Shown: positions 7,649 through 15,116 of the stretch, one piece after another
Position numbering within the stretch: position 1 is the first letter of the stretch
Layout: every line of letters starts with the position of its first letter
Origin: Verrucomicrobiota bacterium
GTDB taxonomy: Bacteria; Verrucomicrobiota; Verrucomicrobiia; Opitutales; Opitutaceae
Length of the DNA: 19,837 bases
Direction: 5' to 3'
Assembly (NCBI GenBank): GCA_003694825.1
Contig: RFJS01000561.1
Coordinates: 1 to 19,837, forward strand
Translations under genes and position numbers: made by a program
Notes under the pieces: model-generated
The model's database searches: none
What the model was told of the DNA's origin: nothing
Seen by the model: only the letters and a program-made list of their open reading frames with translations

Positions 7649-10600
7649 AAGGCCGGATCTCGTAGAGTTCGATCAGGCCCACGCCGGAGGCGCCATCGGC
7701 CCCGGAGAGCTGGATGGTGTAGCTGCCGGGGGGCACGGTGATGAGCAGGGCGGCGTCGAGACTCCCGGGGGCGAGGGGAAAGGCACCGGCGTCTGTGCTG
7801 GCTGCCTCGAGTGCAGGGAGATTGGGCGCGGACTCCCAGTTGTCGTTTTCCGCGATCGTCCGATCTCCCTCGAGGACCTTGATGAGGGGATCGGAGAGCG
7901 GATGGGCGATCTTGAATGCGGTGAGGCCGGGGCCGACGCCGCGGATGAGCAGCGTGCGGGGCTCGGTGCCGGAGATGACGTAGCCGGGGATGAGAATTTC
8001 GTCGCCGGTGCCGACGTAGGCACGGGTGGAGAGGTTGAGGAGACGGATGGCGGCGCTGGTGTTGTCGACGGTGTAGAGTTCGACGAGGCCGATGCCGCTC
8101 CTGCCCTCGCGGTCCCTGAGCTGGATCGTGTAGCTGCCCTCCGGGAGGCCCGCGAGCAGGGCGCAGTCCAGACTCCCGTCCTGCAGAGGGAAGGCACCCA
8201 ACGCTTCGGCGATCGAGGCGATTTGGGGCGCGTCGGTCTGATCAGACCATCCGGCATTGGTGGCGATGGTCTGATCGGTTGCGCCATCGAAGAGGGTGAG
8301 TTCGGGGGCCGGAAGCGTGAGGGTGTCGTCTATACCGAACGCGGAGAGGCCCGGGCCGATGCCGCGGACGAGGAGCTGCAGCGTGCCGCTCCCCTTGATG
8401 ACAAAACCGTGAATGAGAATATGATCCCCCGTTCCGACGAGGCTGCGGGTGGAGAGGTTGGCGAATTGCGTGTCCGCACGGATGACGAGGGTGGCGGCGG
8501 CTGATCCGCGGTAGCGAGGATCGGTGATCGTGGCGAGCACCGGATACGTGCCGATGGCCGCGGGTGGTTCGGTGAGGCCGTCGTAGGTGATGGCGACGGG
8601 GATGCCGGCCGGATCAGTGACGGCCGTGACCGATTTCGGGGTGCCGTCGAAGGTGTGTTCGAGGTCGGTGAGGGTGATCGCCGCGGTGGCCTCGGTCACG
8701 ATGAAGCTGTGTTCGACGGGCACCGCGGGATGATGGTTGCGGTCTCCGGGCTGGGTCGCGAGGACGGTGATGGTACCGGTATTTTCGATGCGCAGACGGT
8801 CGCCCTCGATTGTCGCCGGGCCTGCGACGACGGTGAATTCGACCGGGAGTCCCGAGGAGGCGGTGGCATGGAGGGCGATTTCGTCGATGTCGGCGGAAAG
8901 GTCGGGGATCGGCGTGAAGGTGATGGTCTGCTCGGCGCGGGCGATTGTCAGAACCCCGGCGGCGTGGCCGTTGTAGTGCGGACTGGTGATGGTGGCGTTG
9001 ACGGCGTAGGTGCCGGCGTTCACCGGTGGTTGCGGCGAGTTGTCGTAGGTGATGCTGACTTCGAGGCCGGAAGGGGCGGTCGTCGCCACAACGGGTTTCG
9101 GGTTGCCGTCGAAGACGGTGTCGAGTCCGGAGAGGGTGATGGCCGCGGGGGCGGGCTGAATTTCGAAGGTGCGGATGACGGACGGGGCCGGCTCGAAGTT
9201 GTCATCACCCGTCTGGTTCGCAGCGACGGTGATTGCGCCGGTGTCCTGAAACTCGATGCGGTTTCCCGAGATCGAAGCGGGCCCGCTGATGAGGGTGAAT
9301 GTCACCGGCAAGCCGGAGGATGCGCTGGCCGAGAGTGTGACGCTTCCCTGGGCGAAGGTGGCGTCAGGAGGCTGTGGGAAGTCGATGGTCTGCGGCGACT
9401 TTGCAATGACCAGGGAGCCGGTTGCCGATCCGGCATAGTTGGCGTCGACCACCGTGGCGACGACGGCATAGGCCCCGGCATCGACGGGCGCGCTCGGGCT
9501 GCCGTTATAGGTGATGGCGACGGGGAGGCCGGCCGGATCGGTGGTGGCGGTGACGGGTTTCGGGGCGCCGTCGTAGACTGCGGAAAGCCCATCGAGCGAG
9601 ATGTCGGCGGCGGCGGGATTGATGACGAGGGTGCCCGTCGCGCTTCCGGCATAGCCCGAGGTCGTGACGGTGGCGGTCACGCTATAGGTGCCGGCATCGA
9701 TTGGCGGCGTAGAGGCGCCGTTGTAGGTGATGGTGACGTCGAGGCCGGCCGGATCGGTGGTGGCGGTGACGGGTTTGGGGGCACCGTCGTAGGTGGCGGT
9801 AAGGTCTCCCAGCGTGACCGTCGCATTGGCCGGCATGACCGTAAAGGATCGTTCGACCGACGGCGCGGGATTGTAGTTCGTGTTGCCCGGTTGGTCGGCG
9901 CGGATGGTGATGACACCGGTTCCGTTCAGTAAAAGGGTGTTGCCGGTGAGTGTTGCGGGACCGGATACGAGGCTGAAGGTGACCGGCAGGCCCGAGGTGG
10001 CCGTGGCGTGGAGCGAAAGGGAGCCAATGTCGGTCGTGACGTTGGGTGGCTGAGGGAAGTCGATGGATTGGTCGGCCGGGGAGATGGTGAAGGTGCCGGT
10101 GGCTGTGCCGGTGTAGTTGGCGGCTGTTACCGTGGCGACAACGGTATAGGATCCGGCTTCGGTGGGTGATGTGGAGGCGCCGTCGAAGGTCAATGTCGTC
10201 GGCAGTCCGGCGGGATCTGTCGAGACGGTCGGGGTGAGTGGATTCCCTGTATAGGCGGTTGTCAGGTTGGCGAGAGTTACCGTGGCTGTCGCCGGTGCGA
10301 TTGTGAGGACGCCATTGGCTGAACCCGAGTAATCAGGATCGTCGATCGTGGCCACGACGTTGTAGGATCCGGCATCGGTCGGTGGGGTCGGGGAGCCATT
10401 GTAGGTGAAATGGACATTCAATCCGGGCGGAGTCGTGTTTGCCGAGGCCGTCTTTGGGGTGCCGTCGTAGGTGTGGCTCAGCCCCTCGAGTGTGATGGGT
10501 TGCCCTTTGACGATCTGGAATTCGTCGCGGACCAGCCCCTGGTCGTCGAGAAAGCGGGCGGTGAGGGTGTTGCCCAGCACGTCGATGACCATGGAGCCGT

Positions 10601-12311
10601 TGACCGCGAGCGAGGTGTTCATGACCGGGTGGTCAAGCGTGCCGGCCGTGACGTCCCATGAGCTGCCGGCGACGGTGTAGACGGCTCCCTCATGCGCGCC
10701 GAAGCCTTTGCCATAGGGCCCGTCGCTTCCCGGTGTTCCGTCCCCGCTGTCCTTGAAGGTGCCGCTGGAAGCGAGCGTGGGCGTGGCATAGAAACCATCG
10801 ATGAGATGGGATCGCTCGTAGGCGTGACTGTGGCCGCCGAGTACGAGATCGACTCCTTCGGCTTCGAGAAGCGGCAGGAAGTTTTCCCGCATCTCGATCA
10901 TCTGGTTGTTGAGGTCGGAGTCGTGCGACGCTTTTGAATACGGAGGATGATGCCAGAAGGCGATGATCCAGGGTTGTGTCGTCTGGGCGAGGTCGTTGGC
11001 CAGCCAGGTGTACATGGCTCCCCCGACGGAGCGGTCGGCCGTCTGTGAATCGAGGCAGATGAAGTGGATGTTGGCGTGGTCGAAGGCGTAGTAGTGTTCG
11101 GTGCCGGAGGGGATGCCCCCGGCCTCGCCCTGGGTGGGGAGGGTGAAGATGGAAAAGTAGGGGAAGGAGCCATTGTAGTTGGTGCTCTGGGCGGTGTCGT
11201 GGTTGCCGAGGGCGGGCCAGAGCACGGATTTGCGCAGCATGGCTTCGAAGCTCTCGAAGACGGCGGTCTGGTATTCGGCATCGGTGCCTGTTTCGTAGGC
11301 GTTGTCGCCGAGCATGATCCAGAGGTCGGTGTGCGTGGAGCCGGTGTAGGCGTAGTAGGCATCGCGGACGTTGAGCTGATTGGCGTCGACGCGCCCGGAG
11401 TCACCGAGCACCCAGATGCGGGTGGGCGTCTCCGCGCCGGGCAGGGGTGGGGTGATAAAGAAGGTGTCACTATCGCCGCCTTCGAAGATCTCAGTGGAGC
11501 TGCCGACGGCGTAATAGTAGCGTGTGGCCGGTGTCAGGCCCGTGAGTTCGATTTCATGCTCGGTGCCGGGAAGGGATTCGATGACGGCGGAGGTGAGGTT
11601 TGTCGGGCTGTCGCCGAAGAGGACGCGGCTGTCGGTCGGTTGATCCGTCCGCCAGCGAACGATGATGCTGTTCGGTGTGCCCATCTGCAGATAGGGGCCG
11701 CGGGTGACGCGTCCCTGCCCGACGAGTTTCAGGTCGAAGCTGATGTCGCTGCTGTCGGCACTGCGCTGATGGATTTCGACGGCGATCGTGTTCGTCCCGG
11801 CGACCAGAACAGAGGGCGCGAGTGTCCAGGTCTGTTGTTGGTTGTCGGCGGAACTGCTGCTGGTGTAGGTGGTGTGGTCGGCGGTTGCCGGGAGGTTGGC
11901 TGTGCGGGCGACCTCGACGCCATTGATGTAGACGGCGGCACCATCATCGTAGGTGACAGTGAGGGCGAGGGAGACGAAGGCGCCGGGATCGGTTATCGGG
12001 AAGGTGGAGCGGAAGTAGGTGGCGGCGTTGCGTTGGTCGCCCACCGTTGCGGGGTCGGTGTCGACGAACCCGACAACCGTGGCTTCGTCTCCATCGCCGT
12101 AGCCGAGCTGTGCCGTTCCCTGGGACCAGGCCGAGTCGTCGTAGCCGGGCGCGGTCCACGCGCTTCCCGGGTCGGTGCCATTGTCAAGGTAGCGCCATGT
12201 CGCTCCTCTGGGGATGAGCGTGTGATGGGCGGCGGAGGCGGTTGCGGCGAGAGAGCAGGCCAGCAAAAGACTCGTATGCAAACGGCGGATTCCGTTTTGG
12301 CGGCGTTTCAT
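7647..12311 (-). CDS. Giant secreted purple-acid-phosphatase-like metallophosphatase with MBG/Ig stalk and duplicated C-terminal module
   Basis: Predicted exported phosphoesterase of 1554 residues. Order: signal peptide (1-28, basic start then LLLACSLAATASA); a beta-sandwich, perhaps sugar-binding (about 29-198); a PAP N-terminal FN3-like domain (202-288, GPYLQMGTPNSIIVRW); and the catalytic domain (298-500). The five PAP motifs are present: GDSG 303-306, GDNAY 335-339, GNHD 369-372, WHH 453-455 and GHSH 493-496. Metal ligands are Asp304, Asp336, Tyr339, Asn370, His455, His494 and His496. A metallophosphatase C-terminal segment (540-602) follows, then six 72-residue MBG-type repeats and three 82-residue Ig-like repeats (604-1280), then two copies of an NLSTR...VGTGD module (1283-1551). 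The start is set by the signal peptide and the ATGA overlap with the upstream TPR gene. A longer opening to 12497 lies inside that gene. Substrate is unknown. Confidence 0.88.
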   Translation of the reverse strand: MKRRQNGIRRLHTSLLLACSLAATASAAHHTLIPRGATWRYLDNGTDPGSAWTAPGYDDSAWSQGTAQLGYGDGDEATVVGFVDTDPATVGDQRNAATYFRSTFPITDPGAFVSLALTVTYDDGAAVYINGVEVARTANLPATADHTTYTSSSSADNQQQTWTLAPSVLVAGTNTIAVEIHQRSADSSDISFDLKLVGQGRVTRGPYLQMGTPNSIIVRWRTDQPTDSRVLFGDSPTNLTSAVIESLPGTEHEIELTGLTPATRYYYAVGSSTEIFEGGDSDTFFITPPLPGAETPTRIWVLGDSGRVDANQLNVRDAYYAYTGSTHTDLWIMLGDNAYETGTDAEYQTAVFESFEAMLRKSVLWPALGNHDTAQSTNYNGSFPYFSIFTLPTQGEAGGIPSGTEHYYAFDHANIHFICLDSQTADRSVGGAMYTWLANDLAQTTQPWIIAFWHHPPYSKASHDSDLNNQMIEMRENFLPLLEAEGVDLVLGGHSHAYERSHLIDGFYATPTLASSGTFKDSGDGTPGSDGPYGKGFGAHEGAVYTVAGSSWDVTAGTLDHPVMNTSLAVNGSMVIDVLGNTLTARFLDDQGLVRDEFQIVKGQPITLEGLSHTYDGTPKTASANTTPPGLNVHFTYNGSPTPPTDAGSYNVVATIDDPDYSGSANGVLTIAPATATVTLANLTTAYTGNPLTPTVSTDPAGLPTTLTFDGASTSPTEAGSYTVVATVTAANYTGTATGTFTISPADQSIDFPQPPNVTTDIGSLSLHATATSGLPVTFSLVSGPATLTGNTLLLNGTGVITIRADQPGNTNYNPAPSVERSFTVMPANATVTLGDLTATYDGAPKPVTATTDPAGLDVTITYNGASTPPIDAGTYSVTATVTTSGYAGSATGTLVINPAAADISLDGLSAVYDGAPKPVTATTDPAGLPVAITYNGSPSAPVDAGAYAVVATVVDANYAGSATGSLVIAKSPQTIDFPQPPDATFAQGSVTLSASASSGLPVTFTLISGPASISGNRIEFQDTGAITVAANQTGDDNFEPAPSVIRTFEIQPAPAAITLSGLDTVFDGNPKPVVATTAPSGLEVSITYDNSPQPPVNAGTYAVNATITSPHYNGHAAGVLTIARAEQTITFTPIPDLSADIDEIALHATASSGLPVEFTVVAGPATIEGDRLRIENTGTITVLATQPGDRNHHPAVPVEHSFIVTEATAAITLTDLEHTFDGTPKSVTAVTDPAGIPVAITYDGLTEPPAAIGTYPVLATITDPRYRGSAAATLVIRADTQFANLSTRSLVGTGDHILIHGFVIKGSGTLQLLVRGIGPGLSAFGIDDTLTLPAPELTLFDGATDQTIATNAGWSDQTDAPQIASIAEALGAFPLQDGSLDCALLAGLPEGSYTIQLRDREGRSGIGLVELYTVDNTSAAIRLLNLSTRAYVGTGDEILIPGYVISGTEPRTLLIRGVGPGLTAFKIAHPLSDPLIKVLEGDRTIAENDNWESAPNLPALEAASTDAGAFPLAPGSLDAALLITVPPGSYTIQLSGADGASGVGLIELYEIRP
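7650..8465 (-). repeat. Tandem C-terminal module, two copies offset by 141 residues
   Basis: Residues 1283-1413 and 1424-1550 of the metallophosphatase are homologous. Shared marks are NLSTRxxVGTGD, LLxRGxGPGLxAF, GAFPL, GSLDxALL, GSYTIQL and SGxGLxELY. I recall similar ends on many large exported Verrucomicrobiota (Opitutae) proteins but know no accepted function. A cell-surface retention or sorting role is an inference from its terminal position. Confidence 0.7.
8472..10502 (-). repeat. Periodic MBG and Ig-like domain array inside the metallophosphatase
   Basis: Residues 604-1280 form a beaded array in the order M-M-I-M-M-I-M-I-M. M is a 72-residue MBG-type unit (YDGxPKxVTATTDPAGLxVxI...AGTYxVxAT...YxGSAxGxLxI). 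I is an 82-residue Ig-like unit (QTIDFPQPP...ASSGLPVTF...GPAxIxGN...TGxITVxAxQxGDxNxxPAP). Boundaries: M 604-674, 675-746, 829-900, 901-972, 1055-1126, 1209-1280; I 747-828, 973-1054, 1127-1208. The third and fourth M units share a 36-bp identical stretch (9525-9560 and 9741-9776) exactly 216 bp apart, pointing to recent duplication or conversion. Confidence 0.85.
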
Positions 12312-13162
12312 GATTTTTCTGCGGTGTCGAGTCGCGCCAGGGTCGTTGCGATTGCCTCGGCGAGTTTTCGGGCCGATGGGGTTTCGCGGCGTGAGGAGGG
12401 AACTTTTTCGAAGGCGGACAACGCGGCGAGGCAGGCCGCGCGGGCTTCTTTGAAGCGGCGCATTTTGGTCAGGATGAGGCTCTTGCGCAGCAGCCACCGC
12501 TCCTTGCGGGGCGATGCGGCGAGAATGCGCTCGAGGTGCGCGAGTGCCGCATCGAAACGCCCCAGGCGTTCGGCAAGATCGAGGGTCGCGATGTCGATTG
12601 CGAAACTGCCGCTGCGTTTCCGGGTGAGTTCATCGAGTACGAGAAAGGCTTCCTCCATACGCTGGTCGGCGATGAGGGCGCGTGCACAAGCAATGGCGAC
12701 GTCGGGTTCGGCGGACGGGTGTTGCTCGAGAACGGCTTTGTAGTCTGCCGCCGCTTCCGCATGGCGCCCGAGTTGTTCGAAAGCGCGGGCGCGTTCGATG
12801 CGCGCAGCCACGGGTTCGCGTTCGAGCAGGCCGGTGAGAACCGAGATGGCGCGATCTGGGCGGCCGGACTCGGTGAGCGCGCGGGCGCGGGCGATGTCGA
12901 CGGCGGTCAGGCCCGGAGCGAGTGCCGCCGCACGGTCGTAGTCGGCCAGCGCCTTTGCCCAGTCGCGGTGAAGACGATGCAGTTCGCCGCGGCGCAGATA
13001 CAGAGCGGCTTCATTTGGCGATTTGGCGATCCGCTCATCGAGCCTGGCCAGTTCCCGAACGATGCTCTCATGCGCCCGGGCGGTCGTGCCCGCGGTGGCC
13101 TGCAGAAGCAGCATGCAGGTGAGCGCTTTCAGCAAGGCGTTGATGAATCGAAAATGAGACAT
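12308..13162 (-). CDS. Exported TPR-repeat protein coupled to the metallophosphatase
   Basis: A 284-residue protein with an N-terminal export signal (FINALLKALTCMLLLQATAG, residues 6-25) probably cleaved after the ARA at 28-30; there is no lipobox. The rest is helical with about five or six TPR units. The clearest is AALYLRRGELHRLHRDWAKALADYDRAAALAPG (about 52-84), then units near 87-118, 120-152, 154-187, 190-220 and 223-252. It would act in the periplasm or at the outer membrane as a protein-binding scaffold. Its TGA overlaps the ATG of the metallophosphatase (ATGA), so translation is probably coupled and the two products may be partners in export or assembly. The start has no Shine-Dalgarno sequence. 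Specific function is not recognised. Confidence 0.8.
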   Translation of the reverse strand: MSHFRFINALLKALTCMLLLQATAGTTARAHESIVRELARLDERIAKSPNEAALYLRRGELHRLHRDWAKALADYDRAAALAPGLTAVDIARARALTESGRPDRAISVLTGLLEREPVAARIERARAFEQLGRHAEAAADYKAVLEQHPSAEPDVAIACARALIADQRMEEAFLVLDELTRKRSGSFAIDIATLDLAERLGRFDAALAHLERILAASPRKERWLLRKSLILTKMRRFKEARAACLAALSAFEKVPSSRRETPSARKLAEAIATTLARLDTAEKS

Positions 13163-13252
13163 GAAGGTGGTGGAGATACGGATACGAACGAGGGGCGGAG
13201 CGGTAACGTCATCCGGACCGATGGACGGTCGGTTTGCTGCGCTCCCCCTGAG

Positions 13253-13289
13253 GCGGCGGGCAGGCCTGGTTGCAGAGGTTGCCCGCCGC
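13253..13289 (-). promoter_or_regulatory. Leader hairpin upstream of the TPR/metallophosphatase unit
   Basis: GCGGCGGGCA (13253-13262) pairs perfectly with TGCCCGCCGC (13280-13289) around a 17-base loop, about 90 bases upstream of the TPR start. A smaller hairpin, GACCG with CGGTC (13216-13230), follows in the direction of transcription. No T-tract follows, so simple termination is unlikely. An attenuator-like or stabilising leader structure is possible. Confidence 0.35.
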
Positions 13290-13461
13290 GTCCGATATCG
13301 ATCATGAATGGCGGCGCCCGAGTCGCAAGATCGGTAGTATTAATTTGCGTTCAGGAACTCCCGGCCTTCGCGTCCAAAACGGGTGTGTTTTCGGATGGGG
13401 AAAATACGGATGCGGACTCGTGAAATCCCTGATGGTCGGTTCGCACGACCCGGATGGATCA

Positions 13462-13482
13462 GGAATATAAATACGTTATTCC
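13462..13482. promoter_or_regulatory. AT-rich dyad, candidate operator or promoter
   Basis: GGAATA (13462-13467) and TATTCC (13477-13482) form an inverted repeat around nine AT-rich bases in otherwise GC-rich DNA. The context contains -10-like TATAAAT/TATTTATA strings. It lies about 300 bp before the TPR start and about 110 bp beyond the end of the esterase gene. Confidence 0.3.
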
Positions 13483-13570
13483 AGCTGGGCGTGCCGGCGG
13501 GAATGATTGTGCATGGGCGCGGCTGGGGTGATATGCCGGGCGGTTCCGGGCGGCGTGGGCGAGGAGCTGG

Positions 13571-14323
13571 TCAATCGCGCTTTTGCGCGAAGAGCCACTG
13601 CCAGAGGCCGGATTCGTTGTAGGCCTTGACCCACGCGTCGACGTGTCCTGCCCCCGGGTAGGCGGTGAACTTCACGGGTGCGCCGACTTCATTGAGGGCG
13701 TTGACGAGGCGGGCGGATTCGGCGAAGGGCACGGCCTCATCGTCGGTACCATGAAAGACCCAGCAGGGCAGTTTGGCGAGGCGCGGTGCCCACCGCGGGG
13801 TGCCGTAGCCGCAGATGGGGGCGATGGCGGCGAGACGGTCGGGAATGTGGCGCGCGAGATCCCAGGTGCCGCGGCCACCCATGCTCAAGCCCGTGACGTA
13901 AATCCGATGTTCATCGATGCGGTAGTCGGCGATGAGGCGATCGATGAGCGCGACGAGGGCGGCAGGCTCCCACTCCAGTTCGTCGGCCGGGCATTGCGGG
14001 GAAACGACGACCGCAGGGAAGGCGCGGATGCCCTCGGCGATGAGGCGGGGCGGTCCCCACTTTTTGACGAGTTCGATATCGGAGCCGCGTTCGCCGGAAC
14101 CATGCAGAAAGAGCAGCAGCGGCCAGGCGTGGTCGCTGCTGCCATAGCCCTCGGGAAGCTGGATGAGGCAGCGGTATTGAATCGAACCGGTGAATACAGC
14201 GTCGATGGACTCGACGATTTCGGCCGGGCGTGAGGGCTGGTCGGAGGCACCGGTGTTCCCGGTGGATGCGAGAAAGGCGTATGCGGCGAGGAGGGTGAGC
14301 AAGAGCGGCGGCAGATGGGGCAT
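13571..14323 (-). CDS. Secreted alpha/beta-hydrolase, predicted peptidase/esterase (COG4099-like)
   Basis: A 250-residue exported hydrolase. The start at 14323 exposes a signal peptide (LPPLLLTLLAAYAFLA, about 4-19); a longer opening to 14491 only adds Pro/Arg-rich sequence. The mature domain follows the predicted-peptidase/phospholipase-carboxylesterase pattern: LPEGYG, then LLLFLHGSGERG (69-80) forming the oxyanion region, ELVKKWGPPRLI, VVSPQCP, and the nucleophile elbow GLSMGG with Ser147. Asp195 in HGTDDEAVP and His227 in GAGHVDAW complete the triad. Related proteins act on polymer esters, often in carbohydrate-degrading clusters; the substrate here is unknown. No Shine-Dalgarno sequence is seen. 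The membrane-protein gene ends 177 bp upstream on the same strand, so co-transcription is uncertain. Confidence 0.85.
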   Translation of the reverse strand: MPHLPPLLLTLLAAYAFLASTGNTGASDQPSRPAEIVESIDAVFTGSIQYRCLIQLPEGYGSSDHAWPLLLFLHGSGERGSDIELVKKWGPPRLIAEGIRAFPAVVVSPQCPADELEWEPAALVALIDRLIADYRIDEHRIYVTGLSMGGRGTWDLARHIPDRLAAIAPICGYGTPRWAPRLAKLPCWVFHGTDDEAVPFAESARLVNALNEVGAPVKFTAYPGAGHVDAWVKAYNESGLWQWLFAQKRD

Positions 14324-14500
14324 GGCGGCGGGGGTGCGGAGTTTATGACGGTCGGCTCTCTGTCTGACAGGGCGGTGGGATGATGACAAGGGCGGGGAGG
14401 GGGGCGGGGCAAGACACCCGGCGCCGGGGCGTTCGCGCTGGCGGGAGAGGTGGTGCCGCGGGCTGGAACGGACCGATGGCCCGGCGGGCATCCGGCGGGC

Positions 14501-14950
14501 TCAGGCGGGTTTGGGGCGTGGCTTGCGCGATTCGGTCGGCGTGGGCGGATCGAGGCGGTGCCAGTCGTTGTCGAGCTGTTCGCGCATCTGGGCCAGAGAG
14601 GGATCGGAAATGCCGTGGCTGACCTGGCAGCCGAGGCGTTCGGCGAGAAATTCCTCGAGGCTGACCCACCGGTCGCCCTGCTTGATCTTGTGTGTCCACG
14701 CGCAGACGACGAGCCAGTCACGCATGGTATTCGATTTTCGAATATAATACCAACTGATCCAGACATTGATCGTGCCGATGAGGGCGACGAGACAAGCCAC
14801 GCTTTGGGCGAGCTCGAGAGAGAGCCAGTCGGTCGATGAGCGCAGAACCCCCGAGAGATTGAAGGTGGAGTCAGCGAAGAGAAACGTCACGATCAGCCCG
14901 TAGGAGAGGATCTGACCGACGAGGACAGCAGCCTGGATGCGTTTGATCAT
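14501..14950 (-). CDS. Two-helix membrane protein of unknown function
   Basis: A 149-residue protein not assigned to a family. It has two hydrophobic segments, about residues 8-26 (AVLVGQILSYGLIVTFLFA) and 48-68 (AQSVACLVALIGTINVWISWYY), joined by a short loop. They are followed by a basic stretch (IRKSN) and a cytosolic domain of about 75 residues. That domain includes WLVVCAWTHKIKQGDRWVSLEEFLAERLG, a helix QMREQLDNDWHRL, and a Pro/Lys/Arg tail. The positive-inside rule places both termini in the cytoplasm. Coding style resembles the neighbours, and no frame damage is visible. The gene lies between the VOC gene and the esterase on the same strand. The start has no Shine-Dalgarno sequence. 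Confidence 0.7.
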   Translation of the reverse strand: MIKRIQAAVLVGQILSYGLIVTFLFADSTFNLSGVLRSSTDWLSLELAQSVACLVALIGTINVWISWYYIRKSNTMRDWLVVCAWTHKIKQGDRWVSLEEFLAERLGCQVSHGISDPSLAQMREQLDNDWHRLDPPTPTESRKPRPKPA

Positions 14951-14979
14951 GGATAGTGCGGAGCAGCACTGTGTTTATC

Positions 14980-15013
14980 GGCTGCCCTAAGGTGATTCAT
15001 GGATGCGGCAGCC
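14980..15013 (-). other. Weak hairpin after the VOC gene
   Basis: GGCTGCC (14980-14986) pairs with GGCAGCC (15007-15013) around a 20-base loop, in the 166-bp gap between the VOC stop and the membrane-protein start. There is no T-tract. It may end VOC transcription but the evidence is thin. Confidence 0.25.
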
Positions 15014-15116
15014 TTGGGTCCGGCAAGGTTTGCGCGGCCTTTACCGGGGCTGAAGGAGAATGGCCAGGGGCGGCGGGGCGCGATGGAGGAAATTGCGCAG
15101 AGACGGCGGATGACGG

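Larger units (their letters stand above)
13163..13570. other. 408-bp gene-free upstream region of the TPR/metallophosphatase unit
   Basis: No credible gene is seen on either strand. Short plus-strand openings here use weak starts and have no family features. The region is the likely promoter and 5' leader of the minus-strand unit starting at 13162. It contains an AT-rich dyad at 13462-13482, an AT-rich stretch near 13336-13350, and a strong hairpin at 13253-13289. Confidence 0.6.

Noticed and set aside
8655..9932. 425-codon plus-strand open frame with repeats
   Set aside because: Its repeats are the mirror of the MBG/Ig array on the other strand, and it has no independent signal.
8472..10502. 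Regularly spaced DNA repeats resembling a CRISPR or satellite array
   Set aside because: The 216- and 246-bp spacing is exactly 72- and 82-codon protein domains in one continuous frame; repeat and spacer sizes do not fit CRISPR.
12312..12497. N-terminal extension of the metallophosphatase by 62 codons
   Set aside because: It would overlap the TPR gene, is Arg/Pro-rich, and would bury the signal peptide that starts at 12311.
11064..12743. 559-codon plus-strand open frame
   Set aside because: It is antisense to the PAP catalytic domain and the exported TPR gene, both well supported. Its own translation has no recognisable family.
13270..13470. 66-codon plus-strand open frame in the gene-free region
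   Set aside because: It has a TTG start with no ribosome site and no family features, and its composition fits chance.
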